A DNA stretch of 64,000 bases from Bacillota bacterium (lineage in GTDB: Bacteria; Bacillota; Sulfobacillia; JAJYWN01). The notes under the pieces are model-generated. The model had not been told where the DNA came from, did no database searches, and saw only the letters and a program-made list of their open reading frames with translations. This document shows positions 59,452-64,000 of the stretch, in pieces. Where the stretch lies: positions 62,001-126,000 of the forward strand of contig JAJYWN010000068.1 of NCBI GenBank assembly GCA_021791495.1, given 5' to 3'. Positions within the stretch are counted from its first letter, which is position 1. Every line of letters starts with the position of its first letter. The translations under genes and the position numbers were made by a program.

Positions 59452-60615
59452 CTAGAACGCCGCGATCCCGGTGAGGTCACGCCCGAGGATCAAAGTATGG
59501 ACCTCGTAGGCACCCTCATAGGTATCCACCGTCTCCAGGTTGCACATATGGCGGATCGAAGCGTACTCCGTCGTGATGCCGTTGGCCCCTAACAGCTCGC
59601 GCGACATCCGGGCCACCTCCAGCGCGTGGCGGACGTTTTCCCGCTTGGCCAGGGAGACCTGAGGATAGGTCATCTGCCCCGCTGCCTTCAGTTGCCCCAG
59701 CCGCACCGCCAACAACTGGGCGGAAGTCACCCGGGCCAGCATGTCCGCCAGCCGCTCCTGAGTGAGCTGCTTCGCCGCCAGAGGCTGGCCGAAGACCTTG
59801 CGGACGCTGGTATAGTCGAGCGCTTCCTGGAGGCAATCCATGGCCGCCCCGACGACGCCGAAAGCGATTCCGAAACGGGCCTCGGTCAGGCAGCTCAACG
59901 CCGACCCCAACCCCTTGACCCCCGGCAGGACGTGGTCCTCGGCCACCTCTACTCCGTCCAGGATGAGGTCGGAGGTGATGGAGGCGCGCATGGAAGCCTT
60001 GGTATGGGTGTCGGTGGTGGTGAAACCGGGCTGGCCTTTCTCGACCAGGAACCCGCAGACCTTACCGCTCTCGCCCTTGGCCCAGACCACGGCCACGTTG
60101 GCCAGGGAGCCGTTGGTGATCCAGCGCTTCACACCCGACAGGACCCAGCCCTTGCCGGTCCGGCGTGCCTTCGTGGTCATCATGTCGGGGTCGGAACCGG
60201 CGTCGGGCTCCGTCAGGCCGAAGCACCCGATGACCTCGCCGGCGCACATCCGCGGGAGCCAGTGACGCCGCTGGTCCTCGTTTCCCCAGCGGTAGATGGC
60301 GTACATGGCCAAGGCGGACTGGACCGAGGCGAAGCTGCGCAGGCCCGAATCGCCCCGCTCCAACTCCTGCATGGCCATACCGTAGGCCAGCGGCGAGAGG
60401 CCGGCGCCGCCATATTCCTCGGGCAAGGTCGGGCCGAACAGGCCAAGCTCGGCGATCTTCGGGATGAGGTGCCGCGGAAACTCGCCCTTCAGCCAGGCCT
60501 CGCCGATTATGGGTTTGACCTCACGGTCGACGAACTTGCGCACAGTGTCGCGGACAGCGCGCTCTTCGGGCTGGAGCAGGTCTTCGATGCGGTAGTAGTC
60601 GGCCAGTTGAGACAT
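59452..60615 (-). CDS. Acyl-CoA dehydrogenase, glutaryl-CoA dehydrogenase-like
   Basis: A 387-aa FAD-dependent acyl-CoA dehydrogenase. GCFGLTEPDAGSDPDMM near 130 and WVLSGVKRWITNGSLANVAV near 153 are FAD-binding signatures; LETVDTYEGAYEVHTLILGR near 360-379 holds the catalytic Glu, in the T-Y-E-G pattern of GcdH. SFASVQSALAMYAIYRWG near 95 is also GcdH-like. It may oxidise (and perhaps decarboxylate) glutaryl-CoA, but the Arg needed for glutaryl binding cannot be placed with certainty, and no other pathway gene is adjacent. Confidence 0.85.
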   Translation of the reverse strand: MSQLADYYRIEDLLQPEERAVRDTVRKFVDREVKPIIGEAWLKGEFPRHLIPKIAELGLFGPTLPEEYGGAGLSPLAYGMAMQELERGDSGLRSFASVQSALAMYAIYRWGNEDQRRHWLPRMCAGEVIGCFGLTEPDAGSDPDMMTTKARRTGKGWVLSGVKRWITNGSLANVAVVWAKGESGKVCGFLVEKGQPGFTTTDTHTKASMRASITSDLILDGVEVAEDHVLPGVKGLGSALSCLTEARFGIAFGVVGAAMDCLQEALDYTSVRKVFGQPLAAKQLTQERLADMLARVTSAQLLAVRLGQLKAAGQMTYPQVSLAKRENVRHALEVARMSRELLGANGITTEYASIRHMCNLETVDTYEGAYEVHTLILGRDLTGIAAF

Positions 60616-60699
60616 GTTGGTTCTCCCTCCGAGTCTTCGGTGTTGGTGCAGGCATCGCCTTACGCCTATTCCTTGAGCAGGCTGGCTTTCCCTCCCAAG

Positions 60700-60726
60700 A
60701 AAAATCCCCCGGGCACGCCCGAGGGA
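60700..60726 (-). terminator. Terminator of the fab operon
   Basis: On the minus strand TCCCTCGGGC, loop GT, GCCCGGGGGA then TTTTTC: one mismatch in a 10-bp stem, 69 bp after the fabF stop. Confidence 0.88.
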
Positions 60727-60794
60727 AAACGGTAGGGGAGGGTGATGGAAGAAGAGTCAGGTTAAGGTCGGAATCCGTTGTCTACCGGTCAGAG

Positions 60795-62078
60795 CTACGC
60801 TTCCTTCACGATCAGACTGCAGTTCTGCCCGCCGAAGCCGAAGGAGTTCGACAGAGCCACCCGCACTCGTGTGGTCTGGGCTCGGTTCGGCACGTAGTCA
60901 AGGTCGCAACCAGGGGCGGGGTGCTCCAGGTTGATGGTGGGTGGGATGATCCCCGTCCGGATGGCCTGAATCGAGGCGATGAGCTCCACCGCTCCCCCGG
61001 CGCCCAAGAGGTGCCCGGTCATGGATTTGGTGGACGAGACCTTTAACTTGTCGGCCTGCGCGCCAAACACGGAGCGGATGGCCTCGCTCTCCGCCTTGTC
61101 GCCGACCTGCGTCGATGTGCCGTGGGCGTTCAGGTAGTCGACGTCCTCGGGCCGCATGCCGGCATCTTTCAGCGCCGCCGTCATGGCCCGCGCGCCGCCT
61201 TCCCCTCCCGGAGGCGGTGAAGTCATATGGTAGGCGTCCGCCGTGAGTCCGTAACCCACCAATTCGGCATAGGGTGTGCGCCCGCGCCGCTTCATATGGC
61301 TCTCGCTCTCCAGCACCACCATACCCGACCCCTCCGCCATCACGAACCCGTCGTGATCGGCGTCGAAGGGGCGTGAGGCCCGCCGCGGATCGTCGTTTCG
61401 GGTGGAAAGGGTCTTCGCCGAGCAGAATCCGGCGAAAGCCAGCGGGACCAAGGGCGCCTCGGCGCCACCGCATACCGCCACATCGGCGCGGCCCTCGCGG
61501 ATGAACCGCAAGGCTTCGCCGATGGCGTTGGCCGACGAGGCACAGGCCGTGACGGTGGTGAGGTTGGGTCCCTTGAAACCATAGGTGATGGCGATCTGCC
61601 CGGCCGCCATATTCGCGATGAGCATCGGGATGAAGAAAGGCGAAACGCGCCCGGGGCCCTTCTGGAGGATGACCGAATGCTGGTCGCACAAGGTCGATAC
61701 CCCGCCGATACCTGTGCCGAAGACGACGGCCGCCCGGTCGGGGTCGATACCGACGACGGTTCTTTCACCCTTGCCCTCCCCGTCGCCGTTGCCGTTGCCA
61801 CCCGCCACGAGCAGGCCGGCGTCGACCAGGGCCAGCCGGGCGGCGGCCATACCGAACTGGGTGAAACGGTCCATGCGCCGGGCTTCCTTACGGTCCATGT
61901 ACGCTGTGGGGTCAAAATCGGCCACCTCGGCGCCGATACGGCTGTCCAGATCGGAAGCGTCGAACAACGTAATCGGGCCTACGCCACTCTTACCGGCCGT
62001 GAGGTTCGCCCAGAACGTATCCACATCCTTGCCGAGAGAGGTGATGAGTCCCATCCCTGTCACAAAAACGCGGTCCAC
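60795..62078 (-). CDS. fabF: Beta-ketoacyl-ACP synthase II
   Basis: A 427-aa condensing enzyme extending acyl-ACP with malonyl-ACP. Catalytic triad: Cys in TVTACASSANAIGEAL (about 178), His in YLNAHGTSTQVGDKAE (about 318) and His in KSMTGHLLGAGGAVE (about 355). N-terminal VFVTGMGLITSLGKDVDTFW is standard. A Gly/Asn-rich insert (GGNGNGDGEGKGE, about 92-104) adds length. It is the last gene of the fabH-fabD-fabG-fabF run. Confidence 0.96.
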   Translation of the reverse strand: MDRVFVTGMGLITSLGKDVDTFWANLTAGKSGVGPITLFDASDLDSRIGAEVADFDPTAYMDRKEARRMDRFTQFGMAAARLALVDAGLLVAGGNGNGDGEGKGERTVVGIDPDRAAVVFGTGIGGVSTLCDQHSVILQKGPGRVSPFFIPMLIANMAAGQIAITYGFKGPNLTTVTACASSANAIGEALRFIREGRADVAVCGGAEAPLVPLAFAGFCSAKTLSTRNDDPRRASRPFDADHDGFVMAEGSGMVVLESESHMKRRGRTPYAELVGYGLTADAYHMTSPPPGGEGGARAMTAALKDAGMRPEDVDYLNAHGTSTQVGDKAESEAIRSVFGAQADKLKVSSTKSMTGHLLGAGGAVELIASIQAIRTGIIPPTINLEHPAPGCDLDYVPNRAQTTRVRVALSNSFGFGGQNCSLIVKEA

Positions 62079-62132
62079 TGAAGTGGTCCCCCTATTGGTT
62101 ACTGTGTGTGCCTGGCCTTTCGTTCTATTATG

Positions 62133-62912
62133 CTAGAAACCTCCGCCGATGGAAAGCCCTCCGTCCACCACCAATACTTGCCCCGTGATGTAGGCGGCGG
62201 TGGGTGATGCCAGGAAGACCACGGCCGCGGCCACTTCTTCCGGCGCTCCGGTGCGGCCCAGGGGAATGGCTTCCGCCAGGTTAGTCCGGGCGGACTCGGG
62301 CAAGACGGCGGTCATGTCGGTCTCGATGAACCCCGGCGCCACCGCGTTCACCGTGATTTGGCGGGACGCCAGTTCCTTGGCCAGAGAGCGGGTGAGGCCG
62401 ATGAGGCCGGCCTTCGAAGCGGCGTAGGTGGCCTGACCGGCGTTACCGGTGAGCCCGACGATCGAGGAGAGGCTGATGATGCGCCCCCATCGCTGCTTCA
62501 TCATGATCTTGGCCGCGGCGCGGGCGCAGAAGAATGCGCCGGTCAGGTTGGTGCCGAGGACCGCGTTCCAGTCCTCAGTCTTCGCGCGGAGGAGCAGGCT
62601 ATCCCGGGTGATCCCGGCGTTGTTGACCAGTATATCCAGCCGTCCCGACCGGGCCGCCACTTCGCTTATGAGGCCGGCGGCCTGCTCTTCGGAGGCGACA
62701 TCGGCCTGCAAGGCATAGCCCTTGCCGCCCGCTGCCGCGATGGCGGCCACCACCGCTTCGGCCTGGTCCTTGCCCGACCGGTAGTTCACGGCCACCTCGG
62801 CTCCGGCGGCGGCCAGTCCCAGGGCGACGGCGCGCCCGATACCGCGCGATGCTCCGGTGACCAGGGCCACCCGTCCGGCCAGGCTCGCCCCGGCCTGCGT
62901 CGGCTGCTCCAT
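62133..62912 (-). CDS. fabG: 3-oxoacyl-ACP reductase
   Basis: A 259-aa SDR reducing 3-oxoacyl-ACP. Cofactor motif VTGASRGIGRAVALGLAAAG near 18, NNAGITRDSLL near 98, catalytic Ser in IISLSSIVGLTGN near 149 and YAASKAGLIGLTRSLAKEL (Y-x3-K) near 163. ATG 62912 lies 7 bp after the fabD stop with GGAGGAC upstream, and is preferred over the longer TTG 62939. The gap to fabF is only 54 bp and has no acpP. Confidence 0.95.
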   Translation of the reverse strand: MEQPTQAGASLAGRVALVTGASRGIGRAVALGLAAAGAEVAVNYRSGKDQAEAVVAAIAAAGGKGYALQADVASEEQAAGLISEVAARSGRLDILVNNAGITRDSLLLRAKTEDWNAVLGTNLTGAFFCARAAAKIMMKQRWGRIISLSSIVGLTGNAGQATYAASKAGLIGLTRSLAKELASRQITVNAVAPGFIETDMTAVLPESARTNLAEAIPLGRTGAPEEVAAAVVFLASPTAAYITGQVLVVDGGLSIGGGF

Positions 62913-62919
62913 CACGTTC

Positions 62920-63882
62920 CTAGCGTCCTCCGACGGCAAGGGTCCATCTCCCTTCCAGGGCGGCCATGGTGGCGTCCAGTGTGGTACAGTCCTCCACCGA
63001 CAAGATGGTTGCTTGCGGCGCGATGCGCTTTACGAAGCCCGACAGGACTTTCGATGGTCCGATCTCCACGAAGGTGTCCACACCGTCGGCCGCCATCCAG
63101 CGCACCGAATCCTCCCAGTAGACCGAAGCGTATACCTGCTCCAGCAGGCGGCGACGGATCTCGGCCGCCTTCGTTACAGGGCGCGCGGTGCAGTTGGCGA
63201 TGACCGGCGGGTCCGCATCCCGGATGCGGATTCCGTCGAACTCGGCGTCCAGAAGAGGGGCTACGGGACGCATCAGCTCAGAATGGAAGGGAGCGCTCAC
63301 CCGGAGGGGAATGACCTTCTTCGCGCCCAACTGCGAGCACCGTTCGGCCGCCGCCTTCACCGCCGCCGCCCGCCCCGAAATTACCACTTGGCCGGGGCAG
63401 TTGAAGTTGGCGGGTTGGCACTCCAGACCGTTGCACGCGGTACGGCAATCCTCCGCCGACAAACCCATCACCGCCGCCATCCCGCCCTCGCCGGCCGGCA
63501 CTGCCTCCTGCATCAGCCGGCCGCGCTTGCGGACTACCTTCGCCGCGTCAAAGAGCGACAGGGCGCGCGAGGCCACCAGGGCGGTATACTCGCCGAGGCT
63601 CAGGCCGGCCGTATAGGACGGCACCAAGCCGGCCGCGGCCAGGGGCGCCAGCGCGGCGGCGCTGGCGGCCAGTACGGCAGGCTGGGTATTCTCGGTCAAG
63701 TTCAAATGGTCTTCTGGTCCACCACAGCATAGGCCGACCAAGTCCAGTCCCGCGCCGTCGCCGGCTTCCTCCAAAGCTAGTTTGGACTCAGGGTAGGCCT
63801 CGGCCAATTCCTTCGCCATCCCCACGTACTGCGCGCCTTGTCCCGGAAAAATGAAAGCAATCTTGCCCATCTTGCCTGGCAC
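62920..63882 (-). CDS. fabD: Malonyl-CoA:ACP transacylase
   Basis: A 320-aa transacylase moving malonyl from CoA to ACP. IAFIFPGQGAQYVGMAKELA near 8-27 is the N-terminal signature; the nucleophile Ser is in YTAGLSLGEYTALVAS (about 94; GLSLGEY, the Bacillota form), and His in RVSAPFHSELM near 203 is the partner. GTG 63882 has GGGGAGG upstream. Order fabH-fabD-fabG matches Bacillota fab operons. Confidence 0.95.
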   Translation of the reverse strand: MPGKMGKIAFIFPGQGAQYVGMAKELAEAYPESKLALEEAGDGAGLDLVGLCCGGPEDHLNLTENTQPAVLAASAAALAPLAAAGLVPSYTAGLSLGEYTALVASRALSLFDAAKVVRKRGRLMQEAVPAGEGGMAAVMGLSAEDCRTACNGLECQPANFNCPGQVVISGRAAAVKAAAERCSQLGAKKVIPLRVSAPFHSELMRPVAPLLDAEFDGIRIRDADPPVIANCTARPVTKAAEIRRRLLEQVYASVYWEDSVRWMAADGVDTFVEIGPSKVLSGFVKRIAPQATILSVEDCTTLDATMAALEGRWTLAVGGR

Positions 63883-63912
63883 CGCTGAACTTCCTCCCCA
63901 AGGTTGCCGAAA

Positions 63913-64000
63913 TCAGGCCGCTCCCCAACGCAGCACGACCGCCCCGTAAGACCACCCGGCGCCGAATGCCGTCATCAAGATGAGGTCACCGTCGTGCAGC
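63913..64000 (-). CDS. fabH: Beta-ketoacyl-ACP synthase III, C-terminal end (cut by window edge)
   Basis: The minus strand enters from the right edge in frame and reads LHDGDLILMTAFGAGWSYGA then VVLRWGAA before TGA 63915-63913. This is the C-terminal FabH signature (GD-ill--FGAG---GA---RW). It starts the run fabH-fabD-fabG-fabF, initiating fatty-acid synthesis from acyl-CoA and malonyl-ACP. Only 28 residues are visible. Confidence 0.9.
   Translation of the reverse strand, partial: LHDGDLILMTAFGAGWSYGAVVLRWGAA

Overview
The window is GC-rich, densely coded bacterial chromosome that looks like a high-GC Bacillota (Clostridia / Symbiobacterium / Limnochordia-like grade). This placement is an inference. 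It rests on dnaG followed by an RpoD/SigA-type sigma gene, a T-box leader on proC, a YerC/HisR-type TrpR-family gene before a hisZ-containing his operon, trmK-nif3, YkvI, PcrB, YqgA (DUF554) and the GLSLGEY form of FabD, plus frequent GTG/TTG starts with strong Shine-Dalgarno sites. RNase P RNA looks like the ancestral A type.

Layout. 0-6 kb: end of a PadR regulator with a HAAS membrane protein, anmK, a lipoprotein, an IS1182-like scrap, ykvI and a polysaccharide deacetylase. 6-10 kb: pcrB followed by an insertion-sequence graveyard (decayed IS607-type tnpA and tnpB, an orphan CsoR/CstR-like operator, a truncated DUF4346 gene). 10-14 kb: an AAC(6')-like acetyltransferase, PepF and a dGTPase. 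14-17 kb: nikR diverging from a four-gene ECF nickel/cobalt importer, with a clear dyad operator. 17-23 kb: an ECF sigma factor with a membrane LolA-like partner, dnaG and rpoD. 23-26 kb: an ABC exporter and tRNA-Met(CAT). 26-34 kb: a radical SAM/GNAT pair, then a regulated cluster (GlpT-like transporter, odd epimerase, LysR, PtxD-like dehydrogenase, YeiH-like exporter). 34-41 kb: trmK, nif3, a zinc-ribbon protein, RNase HI, an unknown 281-aa protein, proC with its proline T-box, and rnpB. 41-50 kb: SprT-like zincin, a 34-aa RCKP rubredoxin-like protein, DUF554, a GPH symporter, a thiamine-binding protein, an S9 peptidase, a broken threonine deaminase, a ligand-poor rubrerythrin and a Mug-type glycosylase. 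50-58 kb: HisR and hisZGDBHAF(IE), with no hisC. 58-64 kb: an MBL hydrolase, a glutaryl-CoA-type dehydrogenase, and fabF-fabG-fabD-fabH on the minus strand without acpP.

How they work together. Most genes are housekeeping. The best regulatory circuits visible are NikR controlling NikMNQO import, tRNA-Pro sensing by the proC T-box, and HisR next to the his operon. The least explained parts are the 28.5-34 kb cluster, the 281-aa protein framed by two terminators, the degenerate rubrerythrin, and a recurring habit of intergenic spacers carrying short tandem repeats (8, 9, 14, 16 and 19 bp units). No CRISPR array, intact mobile element or prophage was seen.
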